A program made the position numbers and the translations under genes. From NCBI GenBank assembly GCA_022495995.1, contig JAFEMH010002497.1, positions 273,244-337,243 on the forward strand: a stretch of DNA of 64,000 nt, written 5' to 3'. The notes below the pieces were generated by a model that searched no databases, was not told the DNA's origin, and saw only the letters and a program-made list of their open reading frames with translations. Of this stretch, positions 32,963-45,248 are shown one piece after another; the first letter of the stretch is position 1; each line of letters starts with the position of its first letter. This DNA is from Adenophora triphylla var. japonica. Taxonomy: Eukaryota; Streptophyta; Magnoliopsida; Asterales; Campanulaceae.

Positions 32963-33099
32963 GAGCCCCTCGGCAACATCACTTATGGAAGAAGTGAGGT
33001 TGTCGATAAAATAAAACCCAATCCCAATGAGCAGCTGAGGGATAAGGCGGAGGGCTGGATGGTGACTGGGGAAATTGGATGGCTGGACCTTTGGAGAAA

Positions 33100-33150
33100 G
33101 GATTCCTATGTATCCCTGGGAGGGAATCAAGCCGGTTGTAGTTAAGACTA
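33100..33150 (-). other. Foldable motif before the E1 3' LTR
   Basis: The minus strand reads CTACA...CATAG with TCCC/GGGA inside. The outer stem is damaged here (two mismatches); the inner stem is kept. Confidence 0.55.
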
Positions 33151-33164
33151 TTTGGAGGTGTCTA

Positions 33165-33450
33165 ACCCAAGATTCGACTGGAGGGGGAGTCACCCGAGAC
33201 TTGACTGGAGGGGGAGTCACCTGAGACTTGTCTGGAGGGGGAGTCACCCGAGACTTGACTGGAGGGGGAGTCACCCGGGACTTGACTGGAGGGGGAGTCA
33301 CCCGAGACTTGACTAGAGGGGGAGTCACCTGAGACTTGACTGGAGGGGGAGTCACCCAAGACTTGACTGGAGGGGGAGTCACCCAAGACTTGACTGGAGG
33401 AGGAGTCATCCAAGACTTGACTAGAGGGGGAGTCACTCGAGACTTGACTA
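33165..33450 (-). repeat. 27-bp tandem array in the E1 3' region
   Basis: About ten copies of GACTGGAGGGGGAGTCACCC plus GAGACTT (+ strand). GACT and AGTC can pair around GGAGGGGG. The period is a multiple of three, so the minus strand shows a spurious 9-residue repeat. Confidence 0.93.
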
Positions 33451-34198
33451 ATGCTTTTTTAGGGAAGTAATTGACTGAGATGTGCTGTCATACCTGCGCT
33501 GTGCTTACCTGTAGCTGCCGGAGGGACTAATGCTTCTGCTACTGACAATTGTGGCTGCCGGAGGGTCTCGTGCCATCGCTGATCTTTGTGGGTGTCGAAG
33601 GGACTCATGCTACTGCTGTTGGGGATAAGTGTAGCTGTTAAGTGCGGGGCGGTCTCTATTGACGGTTGCCTTACGTGTCTTGAGATTTGCTTGGTAAGTT
33701 GGGGATCTTGCTTGCTAGGGATTGGACTCTTGTTGGTGCCTTGGCGGAGGGGTCACTGATCCTGATGCGCACTGCTGGGGAGATTCAAATAAACATGGAT
33801 TCTTTGTCTCGGTTGTGCTTTGAGGGGCAATCTTTGAGGTTTGCTCAGTTTGATTGTTGTACCTGCGGGGGAAAACAACACTCCAAACACTATATCGGAT
33901 TATGCTATTTTGTTAGCGACGGTTAAACTATGTTAGCTTGTTTGCACGAATCTGTCCATTCTGGGGAATGAGGGAAAAGAAGTGTGATTATTGTATTGAC
34001 AGGTCAGCCTTGCCGGGTTTGTACATGAGATTATGGAACTGTTTTGGGTAATTGTGCATAGTGATACATATGGTAGGGGGGCCTTCTCCCGTGCATTTAC
34101 AGGTGAGTGTGTGAGGTGTATTGCAGCGACGGCGAGTTAGAGAGTGCCACAGAAAAAACACTTACAAGACCCTGTTTGTTGTCTGATGCTGACCAGGA
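33451..34198. other. E1 region upstream of the antisense gene
   Basis: Non-coding. Two or three loose repeats of GTRGCTGCCGGAGGG (near 33510-33620) are present. There is no counterpart to the spliced antisense gene of R2. Confidence 0.6.
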
Positions 34199-34245
34199 AT
34201 GTCGCCCGACATGACGTGTCTGCTTGTCAAGATGTGTCACACGAC
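34199..34245 (+). promoter_or_regulatory. Palindrome pair upstream of the E1 antisense gene
   Basis: ATGTCGCCCGACAT (34199-34212, one central mismatch) and GTGTCACACGAC (34234-34245) are E-type sites 140-190 nt before the likely ATG (34387). They match the sites in the E LTR promoter. Confidence 0.6.
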
Positions 34246-34386
34246 TGGGAGAAGCTCGTAACAGTACCCTCTTAAAATCAGCTCAGGCTTCATTTGCAGA
34301 CATTGCCCTTTCAGCAGGAGGACACCAGCAGCCCCAACTTGACAGATAGGCGATTTCTGCGACAAAGGTTGGAACTTTCAATCACC

Positions 34387-35901
34387 ATGGAGCATTATAA
34401 CAAGGAAATAGCTTCTCGGGAACATCAATTTCGCCAGGACTTTGTCGAAGTTTCACAATTTCACCAAAAGCATCATGGGAAAATCATTGACAAGCGATAT
34501 GGTATGCCGTGTCTCTGGCCTTTGAAGAACTGGAGGGTTGATTGGGACTTGCTCCGGGCAGCTTCCTGTTTCTGGGACCCGAAGAGGCATGTGTTTACTT
34601 TATCATACAATGATCTGACGCCAACCATGGAGGATTTCAGAGCGTTGACAGGCCTGGATGAGGCGGAAACTGTAGCATTTCCTCGGGACAGACAGCCGAT
34701 TGTGGAGCAGTTATCAGACTTCCTGTGCCTGCCAGCAGATCAGGTGGCACCTATGATTCTGAATGGTGAACTTGTAGACTTGACTCTGATAGCTCGGCTG
34801 AGATCTTCCAGTCCGGCGCTGTTTGATCTTTCTGTCTCTTTGGACATATACGTATTGCTGGAGATTGTCAGACAGCTCAGGGGTGATAGAGGCGTGGATC
34901 TTCGTCAAATCCGGACTGGCCAAGAGGAGATGGACATCGTACCGCTGTTATTAGCTGAGACTTATCATGGCCTTGATAGACTAGCCGGAGGATCTGATTT
35001 CATGGGCGCGGGCAGCCCCATTTTGCTGTCTTTGTGGCTTTCTGAGAGACTACGCTTGATTAGGCCATTACCAGAGGGTCAGACAGCGATGCCTTGGGTG
35101 ACTAGACAATGCAGATTACTGAGGGACGCGGCCGTTGATAGTTGGCAGGTGAGGTTGACGCGATATGGGACTGCTGATCTGAACTTCTGGATTCCGGCGT
35201 GGGGGCTACAGACCATGAGAGACATTCAGGATGGGTCGGTGGTAGTTAGACTGCCAGGGTTGCATGTGTCTTCATTCTATGTCCCATCACTGGTGAGCAG
35301 GCAATATCGGTACCCTCAGCAAACTATTCGGGCTTTGAGAGATAGGCTGACGACTGACGCTGTTCCGATGGTCATGACCGAGCCCCAGACTGTGCAATTC
35401 TTTAGCAGATCCTTCTTGGAGGGTTTCCTTCCCACACGGATGCTCCTTCGTCAGGCCAGAGGGTTTACATTCTTGACCACGGAGTACCTGATTTGGTATG
35501 AAGAGCAACAAGGTCCCGTGCAGCTGGCGATAGAGGCTCGCCGTCGAGAATACTTAGGAGCAGACTACCCATCCAGCCGGTCTTTCCGAGATACAGAGGC
35601 CCAAGGGAATCCAGATAATGTTACCGGCGATGTTGCTGAGGACTATCGGAGGCAGGAGATCCGGAGAGCTGCTATGAGGGATGATCCAGAGGTGATTGCT
35701 TGCAGAGAGGCCTTGCGACAGGAGAGGGTTGCCACGGCTGCTTTGAGGGAGACTGGTCTGATCGAACTACCGATACGCATTATACCAGAGATGGGGCGAG
35801 CTCAAACCGACTTATTTGACATTCCTTGGCCAAGGACCTCTCGGGGACCGATGAAAAGGAAAGACAGAGGTACGAGTTCGGGAGTGGGGACGAGCTTCTA
35901 G
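34387..35901 (+). CDS. Antisense gene of E1, intact (505 codons)
   Basis: I choose the ATG at 34387 (MEHYNKEIASREHQF) because it aligns with the start of the homologous R2 gene (54307); the frame is open upstream to an ATG at 34294. Both proteins share DWDLLR-A--FWD, then SYND/E-TPT-EDFRA, then a leucine-rich middle (ILLSLWLSERLRLI) and HVSSFYVPSLV, and a basic C-terminus (RTSRGPMKRKDRGT). It resembles the uncharacterised plant TPT-EEF proteins linked to gypsy elements (DUF7745-like, from memory). I see no catalytic motif or membrane segment. It runs opposite to gag-pol and converges on integrase. It is the only long unbroken gene in E1; its function is unknown. Confidence 0.75.
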   Translation: MEHYNKEIASREHQFRQDFVEVSQFHQKHHGKIIDKRYGMPCLWPLKNWRVDWDLLRAASCFWDPKRHVFTLSYNDLTPTMEDFRALTGLDEAETVAFPRDRQPIVEQLSDFLCLPADQVAPMILNGELVDLTLIARLRSSSPALFDLSVSLDIYVLLEIVRQLRGDRGVDLRQIRTGQEEMDIVPLLLAETYHGLDRLAGGSDFMGAGSPILLSLWLSERLRLIRPLPEGQTAMPWVTRQCRLLRDAAVDSWQVRLTRYGTADLNFWIPAWGLQTMRDIQDGSVVVRLPGLHVSSFYVPSLVSRQYRYPQQTIRALRDRLTTDAVPMVMTEPQTVQFFSRSFLEGFLPTRMLLRQARGFTFLTTEYLIWYEEQQGPVQLAIEARRREYLGADYPSSRSFRDTEAQGNPDNVTGDVAEDYRRQEIRRAAMRDDPEVIACREALRQERVATAALRETGLIELPIRIIPEMGRAQTDLFDIPWPRTSRGPMKRKDRGTSSGVGTSF

Positions 35902-36072
35902 ACACTTTTCTGAGAGATAAAAGACCCTTTATTATTTCTTTTGCTTGTACTTTAGGGGATAAATTTATTTGTATGGAACTTGAGTATCCCTTGATTACTT
36001 TAATGCAGACGAAGTAGATGTTGAAAGTTTATTTCCTTTTATTCGCAACAAGTTATTTGAGTCAAAAGTAGG

Positions 36073-36330
36073 CCGTGCTTGAACTCATCAAAAAGGATAT
36101 TAACTTAAAATGAACCTTTGAAAAGCTTTAGAACTGTAATCAAAACACATTTTGGCAAGATATAAGATTTTGCAGCCATTTTTAGACCGAACCACGAGTG
36201 GTTGCCTATGTTCCCCTTTTACAAAAAGAACTAAGGGGCTCAGGTCTCCGTAGTTTGACTTAAACAAATTTGTGTTTAAAGAAAGGGGAAGACAGAAGGG
36301 GGACATGGTGCAACCCTGTTTTTTACCTAG
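36073..36330. other. Convergent 3' region of E1: conserved blocks and foldable motif
   Basis: Between the antisense gene and integrase, CCGTGCTTGAACTCATCAAA (36073-36092) is identical in R2 (55909-55928). The foldable motif lies at 36200-36256 on the minus strand with inner stem CCCCTT/AAGGGG and one mismatch in the outer stem. GTGCAACCCTGTTTTTTAC (36308-36326) also has an R2 counterpart. Such conservation of non-coding DNA between two families suggests shared 3'-end or packaging signals; this is inference. Confidence 0.6.
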
Positions 36331-36518
36331 ACCGCCCTTGTTTAGGGTTTTCAGTCTAGCTGGGTATATTCTTTTGGCACCGGGCGCATCCCTTATTTTT
36401 GCATGGACTGCCTTTTGAGAGGTTTTCAGTCTCATCTGGGACAATTTTATTGCGCCTTTATTATCATTTCTTCTTTTTTTTTTTTTTTAATTTTTGTATA
36501 GAGGGGGAAAAGACTCGA

Positions 36519-37950
36519 TCACACGTAATACCGCCGCAACTTGTCTCCGTTGACGGGGTGCAAAAATGGGTTGCCATCTAGATCTGTCAGCTGCATTGCT
36601 CCTCCAGAGAATATCTTCTTTACTAGAAACGGTCCGAACCAGATGGGTGCCCATTTGCCCAATGCATTGTTCTGATTTGCGGGCTTCATCTTGAGAACCA
36701 GATCACCAACCTTGATGTCCCTGGGCTTCACTTTTTTGTCAAAAGCACGGGCCATTCTCTTCTGATATGCCCGATTGTGCTCCATGGCCTTTAATCTGCG
36801 TTCGTCTAACAGTGCCAATTCATTGTACCGACTTTGGAGCCATTCAATCTCATTTACCTCATTCTCAAGCAACACCCTGAGTGATGGAATTTCTAGCTCA
36901 ATGGGCATGACAGCCTCCATTCCGTAGGTCAAGGCGTATGGGGTTGCACCGGTGGCAGTCCGAATGGAAGTGCGATAGCCCCACAATGCTAAATGTAGCT
37001 TCTCTGGCCAATCCCTTCCTCGCTCGGCCATCTTCTTTATGATTCTCTCCAGGTTCTTATTGGCAGCCTCAACAGCACCGTTCATCTGCGGTCTGTATGG
37101 TGAAGATTTATGGCGCTTGACCCTGTATTCGGTGAGCAACCGATCAGTTTCTCCTTCAAAGTGGGACCCATTATCAGAAATGATCTCATTCGGGACTCCG
37201 TAGCAGCAGAAGATCTGTTCCTTTATGAAGCGAGCTACCTTCTTAACTGTGAGCACTTTGTAGGACGCGGCTTCCACCCATTTCGTGAAGTAATCTACTG
37301 CGACCAAAATAAATGAGTGTCCATTGCTCCCGGGTGGAGTTATTTTCCCGATGACGTCGATCCCCCACATTGCAAAGGGCCACAGAGTTGTCATACAATA
37401 TAGATCATGAGGAGGGATGTGGTTTAGGTTGGAGAACCGCTGGCATTTATCACAAGTCCGCACAAATTGAATACAATCAGTCTCCATGGTAATCCAGAAG
37501 TAGCCAAGCCTGATAATACTATGCATGGGGGATCGAGCGTTCATATGAGGTCCGCAGGTGCCGTTGTGAACATCTTCCATTACTCTCTGAGCCTTTTTTT
37601 TGCTGATACAGAGAAGGAGAGGGCAACCTTCCCTTTTCTTCCATAACTCATTGCTAAGTATGACGTACTGAGCCGATAGCCTTTTCAAGGCTTGCAAACT
37701 TTTGGCATGAATACCTTTTGGATCTCCCTCTTTATCAACGGGGAAAGATGCTTCACCATGCTTGAGATATTGGAAGATCTGGTTGTACCACGACTCATTG
37801 ACGGTTTTGACTTCTATTTCACAGCAATACGCAGGATTTTCTCGCCTACCGACCCTGAACGGTTTGATTGACTTTCCTTCTGGGATTTCTACCAAAGAGG
37901 CCAGAGTAGCTAGGGCATCGAAAAATATGTTCTTGTCTCGCGGCAGGAAC
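36519..37950 (-). pseudogene. E1 integrase, open after an upstream stop
   Basis: The frame is open from just after a TAG (37951-37953) to the stop at 36519, and it is in register with the upstream RT frame. The zinc region has HNGTCGPHMNARS and CDKCQRFSN; the core has WGIDVIGK, IISDNGSHF and NGAVEAANK, giving all three acidic residues; WFGPFLVKKIF is the GPY/F module. There is no chromodomain. As a domain it looks undamaged, but it lies after nonsense codons in gag-pol. Confidence 0.85.
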
Positions 37951-40448
37951 TAGAATGACACTTCCTTGAACTGGCCGACGAGCTCTGCAATATAAGCATG
38001 ATACCTCTGGAGACACGGGTCTGAAGTTTTCCAGGCGGCTTGATTTATTATTAGTTGGGAATCACCGAACACTTCCAACTCATCCACATGTCATTCTAGG
38101 GCAGCCTCTAGACCAGCTATGCAAGCTTCATATTCGGCTGCATTGTTGGCAACCGGGAAGTTTAACTTGATAGCTCTTGGGGTAAGCATGTCATTCGGGT
38201 CTACCAGTACCATCCCGATGCCGTTACCTCTTTTGTTCGCTGCGCCGTCAAAGAATAACTGCCACCGGTTGCCATTTTCTATAACAAGAATTCCTTCATC
38301 TGGAAATTGAAGGTCTGGTCCTCGGGCTTCCGAACTGGGGGAATCAGCCAATTGATCTGCCAAAGCCTGTCCCTTGATCGATTTCCGGATCACATATTTG
38401 ATATCAAATTCGGTTAAGAAGAAGGTCCATTTTGCCAATCTGGTGGAAATGTTGCCTCTGTCACCCTGAAATAGGTATATGATCGGGTCCATTTTGGAGA
38501 CCAAATGTACTGTGTGGGATAGCATATAGTGCTTCAGCTTTCTGACCACCCAAACCAGAGCTGCGCATGTCTTCTCGAGGGCAGAATAATTCAACTCGCT
38601 ACCTTGGAATTTGCGACTGACAAAATATATGGCATTCTCGACCTTGGAGTCTTTTTTCTCTTGTGCTAGCATGGCCCCGATAGCTGTGTCTGTGACCGTC
38701 AGATATAGAAGTAGAGGCTTGCTCCCGTGTGGTGGACAAAGAATGGGAGGATTAACAAGGTAAGCTTTGATTCTCTCGAAGGCTAGCTGGCATTCTTCAT
38801 TCCAAACCACTTCCTGATTCTTCTTCAATAGCTTAAAGATTGGCTCACATATGGAGGTCAGCTGGTTGATGAATCGGCTGATGTATTGTAGACGGCCCAT
38901 GAAACCTTTTACTTCGGAGACAGTTCTGGGCGGCTTCATCTCAACAATTGCTTTGACTTTTCTGGGATCTACTTCGATGCCTCGCTCTGTGACCATGTAG
39001 CCCAAAACTTTACCCCAGATAACCCCAAAAGTGCACTTGGCTGGATTTAGCCTCATGGAATGCTCCCGAAGTCTGTTGAAGAACTTCCTTAAATCAGTGA
39101 AGTGCTGTCCATCTGACCCTTTCGAGTGAATAATCATATCGTCCACGTACACTTCAATCTCCTTGTGGATCATGTCGTGAAACAGGGTGGTGACGGCCCT
39201 CTGGTAGGTAGCCCCGGCATTCTTCAACCCAAATGGCATCACAGTGTAACAATAAGTGCCCCAAGGAGTGGTGAATGCTGTCTTGTCTTGATCTTCCTCG
39301 GCCATTTTAATCTGGTTATAACCCGCAAAACCATCGACGAAGGATTTGACCTCGTAGTTCGCTGTTGCATCTACCAGCATGTCAATGTTTGGCAAGGGGA
39401 AGTCGTCTTTGGGACTGGCCTTGTTGAGATCCCGGAAGTCTACGCAAACCCGAACCTTTCCATTCGCTTTTGTGACCGTTACAATATTTGCCAGCCAAGT
39501 CGGGTATTCGATCACCTTGATAAAGCCCACCCGTAGGAGTTTCTCAATCTCTTCTTTGACTTGTAAGGACCACTCGGGCTTGATCCACCTCAGTTTCTGC
39601 TTTATTAGCTTAATATCTGGATCCAGGGGTATCCGGTGTTCTACATTAGATGCATCCAACCCAAGCATGTCTTTGTAGGAACAGGCAAAGACGTCTACAA
39701 ACTCTTTAAGCAACGCGATCAGGGCAACCCGTTCATCTTCGGAGAAGAAGCTACCAATTTGCGTTTCTTTGGGTTCTTCAGCTCTTCCCAGGTTCACCGT
39801 TGTCAATACCTCATCGGCAGCTTGGGCCCGGCTTTCCTTTTGCTCCCGAACCTGCTTTGAATTATTTTCTAAAAATTGTTCATCTATTAAGTCTGCATTA
39901 TCTTCAATTGAATCTGGCTTAATTATTTTTAAATCTTGATGATTAATTTTAGTTAAGCGTTCAATTGTTAGATTGGCAATCACGGGATACTCAGAAAGAT
40001 CGACCATTTTATTCAAAGCAAAGGGAAAAACAGTGTCTATAACACGACGACGGTCTTCCGTCGTGAGGACGTCAGACCGATCGGAGGACTCAAACTCAAT
40101 AAAAAGGGATTCATGGGAACGACACAAGACACGGGGAACAAATTTAGACTCAGAGGGACTGGGACGAGGCTTGAGCCCTAGCTTTTTGATCATAGTCTCC
40201 CTGTCAGCGACCGGTCCTCGGAATGAAGTCCAATTCTGTAGCGGCCTCTCTGCAACGGTTTCCAAACTATTCAAATCTGCAACTGGCCTCTTTTCAAACT
40301 CCAACATAGCCACCACCTCATTATCAGAGGAAAAGTCAATCAAATCACTGGGCTCACTAGCAACAACCACCCTTCCTGTAGGTACTTCTGCCAAATGCAT
40401 GTCATCTTCAGGCTCTGACAGCCCCTGTTCCTTAAATAGATCTGCCAA
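37951..40448 (-). pseudogene. E1 reverse transcriptase and dual RNase H
   Basis: The RT has VTKANGKVRVCVDFRDLNKA, FVDGFAGYNQIKM, MPFGLKNAGATYQRA and EVYVDDMIIHSKG (YxDD). The linked RNase H follows (SRKFQGSELNYSALEKTCAA), then the extra RNase H (WQLFFDGAANKRGNGIGM; NAAEYEACIAGLEAALE; VFGDSQLIINQA). A TGA near 38089 and a TAG at 37951-37953 interrupt the extra RNase H. From 40448 to 38091 it is open (785 codons). Confidence 0.88.
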
Positions 40449-42836
40449 ATCACCATCAATGTCTACAGGGTCAGCACCGCGGATCTTGTATATTATGGGT
40501 TCGTCTAGAGCAAGCTTCTCAAACTAGTTCACATAATCAGGTCCCCATAAATGGTAGCTGTTCTCGAATGTGGCGGTAACACCTGGCCTTCTAGGCATAC
40601 TCACGAGCATTTCCTTCACCGAGTTCTGACTGTTGGCAAACCTCCGAATTGTTCTCATCCTTTCTTGCACCTGGCTCAGCTTCGGCTCCGGGCATATGAA
40701 TATTTCCCCATCCTCTTTGACAAAGTGCTTGTTCAAAGACCAGCTGTACGGGCGCATCTCAGGCCTCTTGTACCTCTTACCAGCGGCTGAGGTCATCCTT
40801 TCTTTAAAAGCTTCAGTCTTATCGTACGCTTTGTCTTCTCTCGTCACGACATACCCCAGGCCTCGCCTGTTTCTCTTGGCTTCTGGCATCATAAGCTTAC
40901 ATGGTCCCTGTTGACGCTTCCCTAGCCCCAGGCCAGGGATGTAGCTCATGCCTCTCATCATTTTCAGCACAGGGGGAATCTTATCCGAGGAGGTTGTCAA
41001 ATCTATAGTGCAGACCTGCCCTTTAGGCTTTTCTATCGTAAAACCACTGAGCATTAGGTTCTCCTATTCAAGTTTGATTTCCATCACTGGAATGGTATTG
41101 GTACTGGTCTCCCCAATAGTGACGCTATCCCCATAAATGGTCGTCAGAACTCCATCTTGCACAAATTTCAAGCACTGGTGGAGGGTGGATGCTACTGCTC
41201 CGATTTCATGAATCCACGGTCTACCCAATAGCACTGAGAAAGTGAAAGGAATGTCGATAACTTGGAACTCTACCATCATCTCCTTGCTCCCAAACAACAA
41301 ATTCAGAGAGGACTGGGGATTCGAGACAGCAACTCCTTTGCCTTTCCCGGATGGATCTGCATTATTCATTCCCAACATTCTTCCTGACCGAGTCAACAGA
41401 TTAACATCTTGATGATCTTCAACCACAAAATTCTTGCTGGCCTCCTTGAGCTCTGCTAGTGTAAGCGGGACAGGGCGAGTGCTGTATGGCCACGCCGCCT
41501 GTCTTATCTCGTTTACGGACAATGGCGCTCCCCAGTTAGCTGCCATCCTGAGTTCCTCCAAAGAGATCGGGGATTCTCTAGGAGCCATGGAGGATATACT
41601 GGTAACAACCAAATGCTCTTCATAATCATCATAATCAGCGGTATTATTCAAATCATACAGATCATCAAGATACAAAACATAGCAGAAGTTATCTTTCATT
41701 TCACCAGAACAAGGGATTACATCAGTCACAATCTTATTACAATCATCACTAACATTTCCATCTACGGACTCCCCAAACTCTATTACATTGACAAAATAGT
41801 CTTGATCAAAATCAATGAGATTCACCTTGTTGCTAGGCAGAGGGTTGCTGACGACATTAGGACGAGGGGACTTTTCAATCTTCTTTTCATCTACAAGCCC
41901 TTGGATAATCATGAGGGTGAAGCAAGTATTGGTGGTGTGTCCCGGGAACTGATGGAACCGACAATATTTGCTTGTGTCAAGATTGGGATTGGGATTAGCA
42001 GGCCTGTAATTCTCTAGCGGCTTTATCATATCGGTTCTGAGCAATCCGTTGTAAACCTCCTCTGTAGTCATACCCAAGTCATCAAACTTTCGTTGTTGCC
42101 TTGGCTGGAATCTCCCACCATTAGGACCATTATTACCTCCTCCTTGTAGGTTATTGACAATGTTGTCCTTAACTACTTCTCTTCCTTTCGGTGCCATTGC
42201 AGAAATAGGGTTGGGTGCTCGGTATCGGTATCCTCCACTCCCGCTGCTACCGCCGGCATTTGTATTCGGGGTTTGGTTAAACAGTCTGTTCTCACTTCTA
42301 TATCCCATTCCAACCATCTCTCGCAAATCTGGATACCAACCTTTTCCGATGGCTTCCCTGAGTATTGGCTTCACACACGACAAGAAGATGTCTTTTTGGT
42401 CCTGAAGGGGATTTGGCTCTGATAGCTCATTAAGCTTGGCATTCCACCGCTTATAGAATTCAGTAATTGACTCATCAGCCTTCTGGATGGTCCCCACTAA
42501 ATCATCCCGGGTGATAAGCCACTCCAGATTGCCTCTATACTTCTCCAAGAAGGTCTCCGTAATCTGGCTCCAAGTGGAGCGGCATTCTTGTTTCAGGGCC
42601 AAAAACCATGTAAGCGCTGGTCCTTTCAAAGTCAGATGAAAATGGGATGCTATAAACTCGGGTGTGCAGCCCATCGCTCCCATTGTCATAACATAAGTAT
42701 CCACATGAGTCTTCTGGCAAGCAGTACCATCTAAGTCCATCTTCAGCATCTTGAATTTATGAGGCAAAGGTGTTACATGGGCTGGGTCCACCACCTTGAG
42801 ACCACTAGAACCTACAGTCAATCTGTCGATTTGCTG
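40449..42836 (-). pseudogene. E1 gag C-terminus, protease and linker
   Basis: The retrotransposon-gag domain (TMGAMGCTPEFIASHFHLTL; ESITEFYKRWNAKLNEL) is followed by an unusual Cys/His element (CRFHQFPGHTTNTC), the protease region (FQVIDIPFTFSVLLGRPWIH; GAVASTLHQCLKFV), and a linker with GLGLGKRQQG. It is all in one frame with TAG stops at 41064-41066 and 40524-40526. Protease would cut the polyprotein; the active-site Asp is most likely in the VID/LLGR context but is not clear by eye. Confidence 0.8.
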
Positions 42837-44011
42837 TTACATCTGCTTCAAAAAAGCTGTTACTTCCGGAGTTAAACCTGGAATCTGAGGGATAGTAGGA
42901 GCCACTGTTGAAGATGACACTGGGAACTCCGAATTAGATCTAATGGGCAAAGCAGCCGATGGGAGACCGAAGGTACTGGGGATATTTATATTACTATCTA
43001 ACAAACTGACAGAGCTGGGAATTCTGTTCCCATACATGTCGTAGCCATTAAACTGCACATTGGGGTTCTGGGACTGAATTGCACTGACTGACCTCCGAAT
43101 TGACCAAGAGTAGAAAATCCCGTAATGATGCATGGAGCTGAATACGGGGTGGAACCATATAGATGCTGGGTAAGGGGAGAACACACTGCAGGCTGAGGAA
43201 GGTTGCCTGGGAGCTGAGACTGTGGATACCTCGGAACACTGTCTTGATAAATCTGATTACCTGAAAGACGATACTGACCATTCTGTTGCAGATTAGACTG
43301 ACCACACTGATAGTTGTCGGGGTACATACTGAACTGGGGGTGGGAGTAACTTGCTTGGAACTGAGACCTGTACTGAATCTATGGCATCGGGACATTGGGA
43401 GCCGGAGAGGAAGTGAGATCTAAGAAGTTCGCTGGTTGACCACCACTCTTGCTAAGACCTTGCTAAGAAACTTGATTATATGCTTGAGAGGAAGGGGCAG
43501 GAAACCTTCCTTGGGCATTCACAATCATTCCCGGAGATGGCATTTGATCGGGACGTGGGGCATAGCTCATGGGAGGAGGCATAGCATTGTAACTGGGTGG
43601 AGCAGGCTGGGCAGGAGAAGCGGATCCAATCTCGTTGTTGCCCTCTTCAGCAATTTCCTCATAAGAACCATCTTCTCTACAGAGAATTGCTATTCCCCGG
43701 GCCCTCATGGCCTCAACAAAGCGGTTATGAGCTTCTTCTTCTCGGATCTTGGCATTCTGAGCTAACAGGCGGGCCTCACGTTCCCGGGCCAAAGCGGCTT
43801 CCAAAATTATCCTCAACTCATCCGTAGACATATCATTCAAACTTGGTTGACTCATCGGACCCGAACCTCCAACAGACTGGGCGGCAAACACATCTCCGTT
43901 CCCGGCCATATCTGATTCTGTACTGACTAAAGCTTGAGAAACTGCTTGAACTTCTTTGACAACCCAGACCAAACGAGCTCCCAGAACAGATGATCGAATC
44001 TAACTCGCCGT
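42837..44011 (-). pseudogene. E1 gag N-terminus, start codon lost
   Basis: Where E2 has ATG (9763-9765), E1 has ACG (44009-44011), and three codons on the E2 TGG is TAG. Further in-frame stops stand at about 43464 (TAG), 43384 (TAG) and 42838 (TAA), and a one-base deletion near 43066 changes frame. The encoded N-terminal region (MAGNGDVFAAQS; LAREREARLLAQNAKIREEE) and Q-rich linker match E2. E1 could transpose only with proteins from other copies. Confidence 0.82.
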
Positions 44012-45230
44012 AGCTGCAGGGATAGATACGGGTTTATAAGGTAGGGAAGGGAGAAGACTTTTGAGGAAATACAGGAGAGGGAGAAGAAAAGGGGGACAGA
44101 CTCGCGCAAACAATTTATTTATCTTCAAGTATAAATCGGTGATTTAAATCCTAGGAATGGTTGGGAAAGGAGAAGCCTTTATTTACGCACACTACACCTT
44201 GGGGAAGCCTAGGGACGCGACGTTCAAATTACACTAAATGCTTTGCATTTGAAATTAATAATAGGTAATGATACCTAACCAAGACCTAACATGATGTGGG
44301 ACGGACGAGTGATCCAAATTTCTAGAGAAATTTGGGCAGCATAACGGGTATTCTCGAAGAAATTTCAAGAAAAATCCGGCATGACCTCTCTTCGGTTCAT
44401 GGTGACAATGCGGCATGATCTCTCATTTAGGACATGCCACGAGAGTGACATGTCCTTACGTGAAACCATGTTACATTGGCAACATGCCCACAAGGTGCGA
44501 GGTTTTGGGGAAGGTATAAGGACCTATTGGAAATTTCAAAAAACAATTCATAGTGGTGTAATTAAAACGTTGTATCAAAAACCAACCATGGGTAAGGTTT
44601 AAGTGTGGCGCCACCTATAACGCACTAGGGGGATGGGTTTGACATTAGGCGCTCAAACATAGGCGAATATTATCACCGTCCGCGATGCCGTCAATCGCAC
44701 CAGAGGGTTCTAAATCTATGTGGTGTAGTGTGCGGATGACTATGTTCTTTTATTTACGAAAAAATAAAAAAAAATATTTATTTATTTTTAAAAAAATGAA
44801 GAAAGAGAAAACACACGCACTCTCACAGGGAACAAAAAAGGGAACAACAATCAACTGAGCAAACTTTTGATTCAAGGGACTGCCCTCAAACCAAAGACAC
44901 TGAGATATGTCCAAAGGACTCATTCCTGTCGCGTGACACGTAACAACGAGGAACAAAGCTGTCGCACGACCAGGATAGTCACTGAACCAGAACTCCTGCA
45001 AAACTGGGATTAGCCCCTGCCTCTCCTTGGCAAGGGATGAAGCAATCCAATAAAGCACAAAAATAAAGCCACAAGAAACAAACAAAGGTATACAAGTTGT
45101 AAGATCTCACAAAATGCATGTATCGCACAAGATTATCAAGGATGCACATAAGATAAACACATTGGACGTCTAAGTGAACGAAAGCATGACCCTCTTAGTT
45201 TTTGAAAAAACAGGTTTTCCAAAAAGTTTT
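44012..45230 (-). other. E1 5' untranslated leader
   Basis: About 1.2 kb that aligns to the E2 leader. TGTCGCGTGACACG (about 44929-44942) and TGTCGCACGAC (about 44964-44974) form an E-type palindrome pair. No gene is seen, though a short upstream frame (44109-43927) overlaps the gag start region. Confidence 0.7.
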
Positions 45231-45247
45231 CCCTAGCAGAGTCTCCA
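45231..45247 (-). other. E1 primer-binding site, mutated
   Basis: The minus strand TGGAGACTCTGCTAGGG differs from the tRNA-Arg match seen in O (61563-61580) at three or so places. Confidence 0.8.
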
Positions 45248-45248
45248 C

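Noticed and set aside
32912..33436. 174-codon minus-strand frame with a VKSRVTPPP repeat
   Set aside because: It comes from the 27-bp tandem array (multiple of three) in the E1 3' region; no start context or homologue is visible.
36100..36444. 114-codon minus-strand frame after E1 integrase
   Set aside because: It lies in the convergent untranslated region. Conservation with R2 is at DNA level (blocks and hairpin), not at protein level.
39973..40527. 184-codon + strand frame opposite the E1 linker
   Set aside because: It is a shadow of the pol frame with no matching frame at the same place in R2.
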